54,173 nucleotides of DNA, taken from NCBI GenBank assembly GCA_002399235.1, contig DHDH01000035.1, positions 1 through 54,173 on the forward strand. The letters are read 5' to 3'. This DNA is from Firmicutes bacterium UBA4881. Lineage in GTDB: Bacteria; Bacillota; DTU065. Made by a program: the position numbers and the translations under genes. Below, in pieces: positions 24,476-32,799 of this stretch; the stretch's first letter is position 1, and each line of letters begins with the position of its first letter. Below the pieces are notes generated by a model. The model searched no databases. It had not been told where the DNA came from and saw only the letters and a list, made by a program, of their open reading frames with translations.

Positions 24476-24641
24476 TGATTTGTTACTAGACCTAAAGGAT
24501 AATTGAATATATCTTTAAGTTTTTTTAGGCAGGAAACTACTAGAAGGTAACGAAGATGTAAGGGCAATTAATATATAGTTGCGTAAGGTAAGGGTAATGA
24601 AACCGTTTTCTAAAAAAAGGACACGGAAGGAGCATCCTCAA

Positions 24642-25697
24642 ATGGGAAAAATTAGGATCGGAATTATTGGTACAGGTACAATTAGTGAGTCACATATTAG
24701 AGCTTATAGAAACAATGCTAAAGCTGATATTGTTGCAATAGCAGATACAAACCCAGATCGTTTAGCTGAGATTAGTAACAGATACAACATTACCAAGACC
24801 TACAATACAGCTACAGAAATGTTAAATAACGAAAAATTAGATGCAGTTAGTGTTTGTAGCTGGCCTGTAAATCACGTTGAACTAGCTTTATTAGCTGTCG
24901 AAAAAGGTCTTAACGTATTAGTAGAAAAACCTCTAGGCATTAATTATGCAGAAACAGTCAAATTAACCGAAGCTGTAGCCAAAAATGGTAAGGTGGGTAT
25001 GGTCGGTATGACCCATCGTTATCGTAATGATGTTAAGGTTCTTAAAGCTCTTCTTGATAATGGAGAGGTTGGCAAGATCAACCATGTTAGAGCTAAACTA
25101 GTGTCTCGTAGAGGGTCACCACTTGGTTTCTTTACAGATATGTCTAAAGCTGGTGGAGGAGGCCTCTTTGATATCGGTGTTCACCTTTTAGATTTAGCTT
25201 GGTATCTATCCGGTAACCCTGAACCAGATACAGTAAGTGGTCATACCGTTACTGGTGTAGGTCCTTACCATACCCTTACTCTCAATCGCTGGCGTTCAAG
25301 CCACCCATACAACCAAGACCAAAAGATATTTGATGTAGATGATTTTGCTGGAGCTTTCATTAGATTTAAGAATGGTATGTCTATGACTTTTGAAGTAGCT
25401 TGGGCAGTTAATGGTCCTGGAGATGATGGACTAAATGTTGATATCTTTGGCCAAAAAGGTGGCGTTTCTCTCAATCCGCTAGCATATTACACTGAGAAAC
25501 AAAATGTTTTAATGGAATCTAAGCTAACCTACCATAATAACGATTGGTTCCAAGATGAAATTAACCATTATTTAGATTGTGTAGAGAAACAGGTTGAACC
25601 TATTTCTCCAATCAGACAAGGTTCTACTGTTGTTCAGATGCTAGAAGCAATTGCTGCATCTTCTGCCAAGAATAGAGAAGTAGTTTTACCTTTGTAA
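24642..25697 (+). CDS. Gfo/Idh/MocA family oxidoreductase
   Basis: A 351-residue NAD(P)-dependent sugar or inositol dehydrogenase-like enzyme. The Rossmann fold opens with RIGIIGTGTISESHI (GxGxxx), followed by ADTNPDRLAEIS. The family motif EKP is at VLVEKPLGINYAET, the catalytic Lys being part of it. The C-terminal domain has KAGGGGLFDIGVHLLDLAWYL, giving the conserved GGG-D-GxHxxD segment with a possible catalytic Asp/His. I chose ATG 24642 with GGAAGGAG upstream; a GTG-like start at 24579 would only add a Lys/Arg-rich tail. Substrate unknown; sugar metabolism fits the neighbourhood. Confidence 0.9.
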   Translation: MGKIRIGIIGTGTISESHIRAYRNNAKADIVAIADTNPDRLAEISNRYNITKTYNTATEMLNNEKLDAVSVCSWPVNHVELALLAVEKGLNVLVEKPLGINYAETVKLTEAVAKNGKVGMVGMTHRYRNDVKVLKALLDNGEVGKINHVRAKLVSRRGSPLGFFTDMSKAGGGGLFDIGVHLLDLAWYLSGNPEPDTVSGHTVTGVGPYHTLTLNRWRSSHPYNQDQKIFDVDDFAGAFIRFKNGMSMTFEVAWAVNGPGDDGLNVDIFGQKGGVSLNPLAYYTEKQNVLMESKLTYHNNDWFQDEINHYLDCVEKQVEPISPIRQGSTVVQMLEAIAASSAKNREVVLPL

Positions 25698-25728
25698 GAT
25701 TAATGATTATTTTAAGACTATAAATAAA

Positions 25729-25758
25729 AAGTATCGGGCTTTCGCCCGATACTTTTTT
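25729..25758 (+). terminator. Terminator after the Gfo/Idh/MocA gene
   Basis: AAGTATCGGGC (25729-25739), loop of four, GCCCGATACTT (25744-25754), then TTTT. Confidence 0.92.
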
Positions 25759-26058
25759 CAAACATTATTATGAAAACAAGTTTGCTATACAAACATAATG
25801 CAAGTTAATTTTACAACAAGTAGGGACGAAAAATACCACAGTCTTCGAAACAAATCAAGTTGAAATGTGCTGGATGTAACATCGATTATTAATAAATACT
25901 AGGGTACATTGTCTAGTCAAAATAGGTAGTTAGGTTTACCAAATAGAAAAAAGGGCAATACCTTAAAGAGATAGTATTATAATGCGAATGTAGCAATACC
26001 CCGTTTTGTTTTCCCGAGAAAGGAAAGTAATTAAAAAAGTTAAACAAGGAGTTAATCA
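25759..26058. other. Intergenic region upstream of sfsA
   Basis: No gene. Contains TACCTTAAAGAGATA at 25959-25973, repeated at 36648-36662, and a TATAAT at 25978-25983 just after it, which may be the sfsA promoter -10. No matching -35. Confidence 0.4.
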
Positions 26059-26805
26059 ATGATTAATAATGGTTTTATCGATGAAGTTAGCATAAGTTAT
26101 GAGAACAAATTAGTTCTAGGTAAATTTCTAGCTAGACCCAATAGATTTTTGGCTGAAGTAGAGGTAGATTCAAAAATAGTAACAGCCCATATTGCTGATC
26201 CTGGGCGCTTAAAAGAACTGCTCATTCCTGGGCAACTAGTATATTTAGTACCAAAATCAAATTTGAACCGTAAAACGCAATGGCAATTATTGCTAGTCAA
26301 ACAAGGAGAAACTTTAATATCTCTTAATTCTCAACTACCAAATCAATTAATAGCAAACGCTCTCCAGTTAGAAAAGATAAAAGAATTAACTGGTTACAAT
26401 TATATCCAACCAGAATATACGATTGGATCTAGTCGCATAGATTTTGCTTTAGGTAAAAAACCAAAAAAGGATAATATTTTTGTTCCTGAATGCGTGGTAG
26501 AAGTTAAATCTGTTACATTAGTAAAAGACAAGGTTGCTTTATTCCCTGACGCACCAACTAAAAGAGGAGTAAAACATGTCAAAGAACTAATCTTGTTAAA
26601 AGAAAACGGAGTACGTGCAGTTCTTTTATTTGTTGTGCAAAGGATCGATGCATATATCGTTAAACCCAATTTAATAACCGATCCTGATTTTTCTCAAACT
26701 CTCAATAATGCTAAAACAGCTGGTGTAGAGATTCTTGCGTATAGAACACTTTTAACTACCGAAAAAATTATCTTAAAAGAAAGTATACCAGTGGTTATAG
26801 ATTAA
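26059..26805 (+). CDS. sfsA: SfsA family protein (sugar fermentation stimulation protein)
   Basis: A 248-residue SfsA homologue of normal length. The N-terminal OB-like part has FLARPNRFLAEVEV and HIADPGRLKELL, both diagnostic. The C-terminal part is a PD-(D/E)XK nuclease-like fold with D128 (SRIDFAL) and E148-x-K150 (VVEVKSVTL), then LFPDAPTKRGVKHVKEL. In E. coli overproduction affects maltose genes and DNA binding is reported; the nuclease-like core suggests activity on DNA, but the physiological role is unsettled. AAGGAGTTAATCA precedes ATG 26059. Single gene, followed by a bidirectional terminator. Confidence 0.95.
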   Translation: MINNGFIDEVSISYENKLVLGKFLARPNRFLAEVEVDSKIVTAHIADPGRLKELLIPGQLVYLVPKSNLNRKTQWQLLLVKQGETLISLNSQLPNQLIANALQLEKIKELTGYNYIQPEYTIGSSRIDFALGKKPKKDNIFVPECVVEVKSVTLVKDKVALFPDAPTKRGVKHVKELILLKENGVRAVLLFVVQRIDAYIVKPNLITDPDFSQTLNNAKTAGVEILAYRTLLTTEKIILKESIPVVID

Positions 26806-26842
26806 GTAAAAGTTTTAGCATTAGTCACTAAAGAAAAATATG

Positions 26843-26871
26843 TAAGGGCTAGGGGTTACCCCTAGCCCTTA
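26843..26871. terminator. Bidirectional terminator between sfsA and SGNH gene
   Basis: TAAGGGCTAGGGG (26843-26855), loop TTA, CCCCTAGCCCTTA (26859-26871). Very stable; the minus-strand side is followed by CATATTTTT. Confidence 0.8.
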
Positions 26872-26874
26872 TGA

Positions 26875-28422
26875 TTAAAACAGTTTGTTAACAGTATCAG
26901 TCCAAATCTTATAACCTGCCGGAGTAAAATGAACACCATCGACTGTTAACTCTGGCTTAATATAACCGTCTTGGCCAACGAAAAGACTGTAGAGATCAAT
27001 GAATTTAATTCCATGTTTATTGGCAAGGGCTTGTAGTTGCTGGTTCTTTTCTTGGATAGCAGCTGGAGAAACACTGGTTTTTGCAGCCATAGGACAGATT
27101 GACTGGATGTAAATACGAGTCTTAGGAGAAGTTTCTTTGACAAAAAGCAGGAACTTTTCAACGTCTTCTAGATATAAGCTTAATTGATTATTATAAAGTA
27201 AATTGTTAGTGCCTATCATAATAAACAGATCCGTCGGTTCTTTATCGAGAGCGAAGAGATGTTTGCGATCCCATAGGCCTGAAGCAAAATCACCACCGAT
27301 ACCTCGATTAATCACGTTCAAATCAGGGTAATAATGAGCAAGATCATAGCGATCTGTTAAGGAATCACCGACAAAAACAATTGGATTTGTCGGTACAGTT
27401 TCCAAACTATATTTCATTACTTTATCTGCCCAATAAGTTCCTCTAGCTTTGAGAATTGAATAAGAAATCTTTGTCGGATTGGTTTCGTTAAATAACTCAT
27501 TAGCAATTTTATTTCCCCTCATGGTATAGCGAGGTAGGTGATATCCAGAGCGATTTTCTACCGCAAATTGGAGAGCTTTGGACATTATTAAAGACTCTTC
27601 GTATAGTTCGTTAATATAATCTGGTAAAGCTTCCCTTTTTTTAGCATCGCGATATTCTTTTTGACTAACTCGCAAGAGACTTCTTGCTTCACTAGCTAGT
27701 GATTTGATCTCTTCATAAGGAATGGAGACAAGAAACAAGTCCTCATCACCTAATAGGTTAATCAATTCATCGGCGAAAAAGAAGCCAAAGGTTTCATCGC
27801 TTTCCTTAGTATTAGAAAAGATGTTTAGAGAACAATAAAGTGTTCGATCGGTTTTTAGAAACGGAGCATATTCATTGTTATTGGCAAACTTAGCTAATGT
27901 ATGGGTTTTTTCTAATGGAGTAACTAAAGTTGTAGGATATGAAGTTGAAAATGTTCCTTCATCTGTTTCGAGTAAAACACTAAGTTCGGTTTCTTTTAAT
28001 GTTTGAGATGATATCCCTAATAATTCTTGTAACCAGTCATTATTAACTTGTTTGCCATCTGTGGTAAACATAGCAGTATTATAAGTTGCAGCAAGTATTC
28101 CACCACCATTAACAAAGTCTTCTAATGGTGCTTTAAAACTTTCATCTAAAGCACTGCAAGCTACAAAAACTACACCGTTAAAATACTGTAAGTCACCTTC
28201 TTTAACTGACTCTGATTCAATAGTAGTAACCGGTATACCAGCTAGAATTAGAGTATTATAAGCATTTTCAATTAGACTCTTATAAGTATCTTCGCCTACT
28301 AGTAACTCTGATTTACTATCATGAACCAGAGCTACACCAACTTTTAAATCGTAAGCAAGAATGAGGGTAGAGGAAATAACAAGCAATAAACAAATAGCAA
28401 CTAATTTAAACGATGTTTTCAT
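26875..28422 (-). CDS. Secreted two-domain SGNH/GDSL hydrolase
   Basis: A 515-residue exported protein: signal peptide (cleavage near ILAYD, residue 23), an N-terminal alpha/beta domain (about 25-235) resembling a class I glutamine-amidotransferase-like or DUF4350 fold (VVFVACSALDESF, NGGGILAATYNTA), a helical linker (about 240-345), and an SGNH hydrolase domain. Catalytic blocks: GDS 352-354 (Ser354 nucleophile), NRGIGGD 372-378, GTNN 404-407, and DGVH 495-498 (Asp/His). It is most similar in layout to GDSL esterases acting on acetylated sugars or platelet-activating-factor acetylhydrolase-like enzymes. A paralogue with the same architecture lies at 49194. The SD (AGGAGGG) is 21 bases from ATG with a GGCC hairpin between. 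Confidence 0.88.
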   Translation of the reverse strand: MKTSFKLVAICLLLVISSTLILAYDLKVGVALVHDSKSELLVGEDTYKSLIENAYNTLILAGIPVTTIESESVKEGDLQYFNGVVFVACSALDESFKAPLEDFVNGGGILAATYNTAMFTTDGKQVNNDWLQELLGISSQTLKETELSVLLETDEGTFSTSYPTTLVTPLEKTHTLAKFANNNEYAPFLKTDRTLYCSLNIFSNTKESDETFGFFFADELINLLGDEDLFLVSIPYEEIKSLASEARSLLRVSQKEYRDAKKREALPDYINELYEESLIMSKALQFAVENRSGYHLPRYTMRGNKIANELFNETNPTKISYSILKARGTYWADKVMKYSLETVPTNPIVFVGDSLTDRYDLAHYYPDLNVINRGIGGDFASGLWDRKHLFALDKEPTDLFIMIGTNNLLYNNQLSLYLEDVEKFLLFVKETSPKTRIYIQSICPMAAKTSVSPAAIQEKNQQLQALANKHGIKFIDLYSLFVGQDGYIKPELTVDGVHFTPAGYKIWTDTVNKLF

Positions 28423-28429
28423 AATATCA

Positions 28430-28450
28430 GGCCTTTGGCCATTCCCTCCT
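28430..28450 (-). promoter_or_regulatory. SD plus GGCC-AAA-GGCC hairpin before the SGNH start
   Basis: On the minus strand AGGAGGG (28450-28444) lies 21 bases from the ATG, too far for normal initiation. GGCCAAAGGCC (28440-28430) between them can fold into a small stem and bring the SD near the start. Alternatively the ATG inside it starts a short frame, MAKGLIL. Confidence 0.45.
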
Positions 28451-28601
28451 TTTTAGATCCACAAGATATAGTTAGCGTTTAAGAAAGGCTAATCCTTCTC
28501 GTAAAATAAAAGAAGAAGGAACAACAAGTCTATAGTCATAGCGCATAAAACATTAATTTACATAAACATATAACAACCCTTCGCGGAGAGGAGGAGTAAA
28601 T

Positions 28602-28691
28602 GTGGCTGATACTCAAAATGGATCCTCTGCAGCAACCTTATTTTTAATTTTGATCCTACTCGTGATCATGACAATGAATGGTGGATGGTAA
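28602..28691 (+). CDS. Tiny hydrophobic protein, spore-type small membrane peptide
   Basis: A 29-residue peptide starting at GTG 28602 after GGAGAGGAGGAG, a strong SD, and followed directly by a good terminator, so it is an independent gene. It has a short polar start (MADTQNGSSAA), one membrane helix (TLFLILILLVIMTM) and ends NGGW. Many sporulating Firmicutes encode similar very short single-helix proteins such as the YjcZ type, which inspired the name, but I have no alignment to prove that relation. It lies upstream of another small membrane protein. Confidence 0.6.
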   Translation: MADTQNGSSAATLFLILILLVIMTMNGGW

Positions 28692-28703
28692 TTTACTAAC
28701 TTA

Positions 28704-28728
28704 CCGCGCCTAAAAAGCGCGGTTTTTT
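28704..28728 (+). terminator. Terminator of the 29-residue gene
   Basis: CCGCGC (28704-28709), loop CTAAAAA-like, GCGCGG (28717-28722), TTTTTT. Confidence 0.9.
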
Positions 28729-29194
28729 AATGTTATTTGGTAAAATGAATATTAATATGTACTAACTATAATCAAACAATACTGTAACATGCAAAAACAT
28801 GTTTGTTAAACAAACCATGTATATCTAAATATTCTTACGCCATGAAGTCGTCTTTTATCTTAGTTCGTCTATTCCTTCCTAATATAAAAATATTCATCAA
28901 AAAAAGTTGATCTGCTAAAATGGGTAGCAAAAAGTTTCAGTAGAGATAGTATTGTAATAGATACTAACGCTGAAGAAAGTATAAAGTATGACTTGTATGA
29001 AGACATCGTCAAGACAAGATTGCCATAAAGTTTAGTAAATCTAAAAATATTATTTTTAGTGTAATCGGGCAATGATAATGGACTTACTTTATGGATAGAA
29101 GGATTTGCATCATACTTATTGAAGTAATAATAAGTGAAGTGCAACAGATTAACACCATGGACTACCTTCAGAACTTAAATGTGAGGAGGTGACT
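28729..29194. other. Intergenic, no supported gene
   Basis: About 460 A+T-rich bases. A minus-strand frame of 91 codons (28869-29144) has biased but uncharacteristic composition and no SD, so I do not call it. The strand + SD at 29183-29189 belongs to the next gene. Confidence 0.4.
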
Positions 29195-29470
29195 ATGGTG
29201 TTACATTTATTAGTAAGAAGCATAGTTAGTGTAGTAATTGGTGGATATGCCGCTAGGTATCTTTACACAGAAGCGTTTCGCTATTTAAAACAAGAAGAAA
29301 AGATTCTACCCTGGCCCTTAGCAGGCATTTTAGGCTTCTGTTTTGGAACTACTTTAATGGTTATTGGTGCTGGAACTTGGATTTTTCTTAACTATGAAGA
29401 AAACGTTAAGAATAAAGAAAAAAACACTAAAAAAGAAGACACATCTATTGAGATAGAATCACATAGTTAA
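29195..29470 (+). CDS. Small two-helix membrane protein
   Basis: A 91-residue protein with two membrane helices (about 4-22, VLHLLVRSIVSVVIGGYAA, and 44-66, GILGFCFGTTLMVIGAGTWIFL) and a Lys/Glu-rich cytoplasmic tail (EENVKNKEKNTKKEDTSIEIE). I do not recognise the family. ATG 29195 is five bases after GAGGAGG; an in-frame GTG at 29189 overlaps that site. It is followed by a strong terminator and stands alone. Function unknown. Confidence 0.65.
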   Translation: MVLHLLVRSIVSVVIGGYAARYLYTEAFRYLKQEEKILPWPLAGILGFCFGTTLMVIGAGTWIFLNYEENVKNKEKNTKKEDTSIEIESHS

Positions 29471-29477
29471 ATTAATA

Positions 29478-29510
29478 AATGTCCTGGGAAGTAATATCCC
29501 AGGACATTTT
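29478..29510. terminator. Bidirectional terminator
   Basis: AATGTCCTGGGA (29478-29489), loop of seven, TCCCAGGACATT (29497-29508), then TTGTT. Serves the small membrane protein and the converging alpha-galactosidase-like gene. Confidence 0.88.
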
Positions 29511-29511
29511 G

Positions 29512-32298
29512 TTACTTGGAAGCAAATTGTATTTGCCAATGAATCTCTGTTGTTTTAGTTGATGTTAATTTAACTCTTACTAAACCAGGTTCTTGACAGG
29601 TTGAAACAGAAACCTCTTCAGCTTTAGCTTGAACCAATTCATATTCATTTGGAAAGGCAATGCGCAGTTCATAATTATCACCTGCAACCACTTCACTCGT
29701 TCCAGAAAGTACTAAATGTTCTTGATCCCAAGTAACTGCTTTTACGTCAACTGCACCTTGAGAAATGTGGCGATTAGTAGAGATTAATTGTGGTCTGCCT
29801 AGATCAGGGACGACTGCTAAAATATTCACACTAAAAGGTCTAGGGGAGAGCATTATTTTGTTTTCTAGAAGACCGAGATAACTATCTTCCCAAAAATCGA
29901 AGACATGATATTTACTCGCGGGAAGTTGTAGTTCGGCAAAACTAATCTCACTAATTAGTTTTGGTGTTTGCAAGTAGTCAATAATTGGGTTAAGTTTATG
30001 GGTTCTTGATAGATAAGTATTAAATTTAGGTACATTATCTAAAAGAACATGCATACTAACAGAACCATTACCATTGTGGCCAACTTCTAAGCCAGCAATG
30101 CCTTCTAATTTAACATAATCGTCACTTAACTCAAGCACTATTCGACTTGGAGCATGGGCTGCAAAACCATGTTTATAACCTTGGCCTGCAATCTGAATAG
30201 GCTTACCTTCTGAATTGGTATTGATGCCATTAAGACCCCAAGCGACATTGTAACTAACAATTTTAACTCCAGGTGGGTTATCAGAGAGATAGTAAACCGA
30301 ACCATCAGCTTTAGTAATTTTAAGATCGGCCCACTGAGCCCAATCACCCAAGTTATTATCTGCACCATTTGTAGCTAATAGCTCGATTCTTTTAGCACCC
30401 TCTAGATCAAGAGCAAATGGTGTAACTTCTTTAGCTGGTTGACTTAACTCATAAGCTACTTTTTCTTTTAACAATGCTTTTTCTTGAGGATCGTTGATGA
30501 TCTTGTTTATCTCATTGGTAGTTAGTTCCTTGCCTTCTAATAAACCTATAATTTTAGCTGCATGTTCATTATTAGGTCCCATACTGCGATAAGCTTCTAA
30601 TTCTTCTGACCATTGATAAACAGCCGCAATGTACCAGTTACCCCAATCTTTAGATAAGGAATTGAGGATGATAGAGGGACGGTTTCTTTGGTTAGTTTCC
30701 CAAGGATACAATTCAACTGGATAGGTAGAAAGAGTTGGCATAGAGCGCTTAAGAATTTCTACTCGTTCCTCGGGTAACTGATGCATAAAGTCAGAAGCCA
30801 TAAAAGCTTGGCCTGTTAAGGTAACCATGGAAGCTAACATTTTTGCCTCATCAGCTGTGAGGGGAGAACGGACGCAGACTGTATCAGGATCACACCACCA
30901 GGCTAAACCATTCATAAAGCCCCACTTAAAAACAGCATCGATAATGATACGGCTGCCTTCCCAACTAGCTCCCATATCTCCGCCAGTGCGGCTACCATCC
31001 ATGATACCGACACCTTCTAAGGGTATGCCATAACAACCTAAAAGGTATCCTTCTGGTCCAAGAATATCTTTGATCTCTTTAAGGCTTAAACGATAAGCTT
31101 CTACACCAGCTAAAGAATTATCAGCAAAAACTATCTTTCGATCTTTATATAGGTTAGCTATTCTAGGTTGATCGTCGATCTTGAGATATTCAAAACCCCA
31201 ATCTTTAACGATCATTTCTATCATAGGCCGGTAATAGTTAATAAGAGCGTCTTTATTTGTTACATCGACAACATACATCGCTCTATTATCTGGTGCCCAG
31301 TCAGTATGTTTCACAGGAGTACCATCTTGGTAGTGGAGAAAATATTCGGGGTTTTTCTTATATAGGTCATCTCGATCGATCTTTTGAGGAATTAACCATA
31401 TACCAGGTCGCATACCGTTGGCTTTGACTATATCAGCAATATCTTTCATACCATCAGGGAACTTACTATTGGTATTGAACCAATCTCTGCCACCTGAAGT
31501 GCGAGGATTTTTATCTTGTGCTTGCCAACCATCATCAAGTTGAACCCATTCTATGCCATAATCGCGAAGGTTTTCAGCTAACCAAGCAACATTTTTCTTC
31601 CATTCCTTAGCAGTAATGTTTTGGTAATAAGAATACCAACTACACCAACCGGTTGGAGCAGAAGGAAAGGCTTCTCTATTAAGTGGTCTAAAAAAATCGA
31701 TTCCCTGTCTTTTAATTACATCTCGTCTAATCCAAATCCTTAAAATATCTTTACCACTAGCAGCTACAGTTAGTTCGTTAATGGAATGAACAAAATTAAA
31801 ACCATCCATTTCTAAACCTTGATCTGAGCTAGGATCATAAAGAGAATTAGCAGCAGGAGATACCCCTTCGCCACTTCTTACATGATAGACACTTTCATTC
31901 CTATCAGAATTTAAACGACAGAGAATAGGGTGCTGTCCCCATACCGGGTTACCAGTTAAGGAGATCTCTGGATCTAAATCAATTCGGGCTAAAGAATCGG
32001 TAGGAGTATCTGCTAAAATAAAAGTTAATTCGCCAACTTTTTCTTTATTCTCATCTATAAGTCCGATGATAACTTGCCTGTAGGACGGTTCTTCCGAATC
32101 AGATTCTAAATAAAGACTAAGATTGTTATCGTTTTCTTGGGCACAAACATTTTTAAGTACGACTTTTCCATCATAGCTGAGTGTAAAGTTAGCGTCACTT
32201 ACTTCCAATTGCCAGGCTTTAGCCTCAGCATAAGCTTGAACAGGAGAAAACATTAAAAAAACAATTAAAAATACTAATCCGGGTAACAAAAAACTCAT
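29512..32298 (-). CDS. Secreted alpha-galactosidase-like glycosidase (clan GH-D) with NPCBM domain
   Basis: A 928-residue exported enzyme: signal peptide (to about residue 25), N-terminal beta domain (about 28-205), a GH27/36-type (beta/alpha)8 barrel (about 210-560), a novel-putative-carbohydrate-binding (NPCBM) domain (about 630-775) and a C-terminal beta region. The barrel begins PTGWCSWYSYYQNIT (WCSW 218-221), then WVQLDDGWQ (252-259), the nucleophile motif YLKIDD with D375, and IMDGSRTGGDMG (432-443), which contains the likely acid/base Asp. The NPCBM domain shows GHNGNGSVSMHVLLD. The substrate is expected to be alpha-galactosides of plant or algal polymers, but clan D also contains other alpha-glycosidases. 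ATG 32298 follows AGGGGGG. Confidence 0.88.
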   Translation of the reverse strand: MSFLLPGLVFLIVFLMFSPVQAYAEAKAWQLEVSDANFTLSYDGKVVLKNVCAQENDNNLSLYLESDSEEPSYRQVIIGLIDENKEKVGELTFILADTPTDSLARIDLDPEISLTGNPVWGQHPILCRLNSDRNESVYHVRSGEGVSPAANSLYDPSSDQGLEMDGFNFVHSINELTVAASGKDILRIWIRRDVIKRQGIDFFRPLNREAFPSAPTGWCSWYSYYQNITAKEWKKNVAWLAENLRDYGIEWVQLDDGWQAQDKNPRTSGGRDWFNTNSKFPDGMKDIADIVKANGMRPGIWLIPQKIDRDDLYKKNPEYFLHYQDGTPVKHTDWAPDNRAMYVVDVTNKDALINYYRPMIEMIVKDWGFEYLKIDDQPRIANLYKDRKIVFADNSLAGVEAYRLSLKEIKDILGPEGYLLGCYGIPLEGVGIMDGSRTGGDMGASWEGSRIIIDAVFKWGFMNGLAWWCDPDTVCVRSPLTADEAKMLASMVTLTGQAFMASDFMHQLPEERVEILKRSMPTLSTYPVELYPWETNQRNRPSIILNSLSKDWGNWYIAAVYQWSEELEAYRSMGPNNEHAAKIIGLLEGKELTTNEINKIINDPQEKALLKEKVAYELSQPAKEVTPFALDLEGAKRIELLATNGADNNLGDWAQWADLKITKADGSVYYLSDNPPGVKIVSYNVAWGLNGINTNSEGKPIQIAGQGYKHGFAAHAPSRIVLELSDDYVKLEGIAGLEVGHNGNGSVSMHVLLDNVPKFNTYLSRTHKLNPIIDYLQTPKLISEISFAELQLPASKYHVFDFWEDSYLGLLENKIMLSPRPFSVNILAVVPDLGRPQLISTNRHISQGAVDVKAVTWDQEHLVLSGTSEVVAGDNYELRIAFPNEYELVQAKAEEVSVSTCQEPGLVRVKLTSTKTTEIHWQIQFASK

Positions 32299-32799
32299 TG
32301 ATAACCCCCCCTAATAGTCGAGTAGACTAGTTCTAAAAAGCATTTCCCAAGAGTAAAAAAAACTCCTGCTTTTAAGAAAGAGATCAGTCAAAAATGTATG
32401 TAATTCAGCAGTTTTTGTCTATTTTCCATCTGATCTTCATACTTAGTATATGGTCAACAAAAACTTTTAAAATAAGCTATAGAAAAGGAGGTCCCCAGCA
32501 AATATTAGCTTGTTGATCGAGAAGAGAAGGATATGCTTACAAATAGGCATAGCTAAAAGATAATATCTTTCTCGATAAAGCTAAAAAACTTTTCCCTTCC
32601 TATTATATATAGAACTCTATGGTAACATAGGGTTAAGGAATCCATCTACTACTATAAAACTAAAATCGATTATTCCAAAGTGAAACTTATATTGTTTACT
32701 TACGTAATTAATGGTGGAGGAAAAAGGAAAATTTAATATTCCAGTGAATATAAAAATTGTAAAGTAATAGCAGAAGATACAAAAAAGGTGTGAGACAGA
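32299..32799. other. Intergenic between divergent genes
   Basis: About 500 bases between the divergent glycosidase and ABC genes. A minus-strand 5' leader hairpin is possible: AAAAGCA (32336-32342) with TGCTTTT (32367-32373), and inside it GAGT/ACTC. No open frame and no clear consensus promoter. Confidence 0.4.

Noticed and set aside
28869..29144. Minus-strand 91-codon frame
   Set aside because: No SD, odd composition (many Tyr, Ser, Phe), A+T-rich DNA; likely chance.
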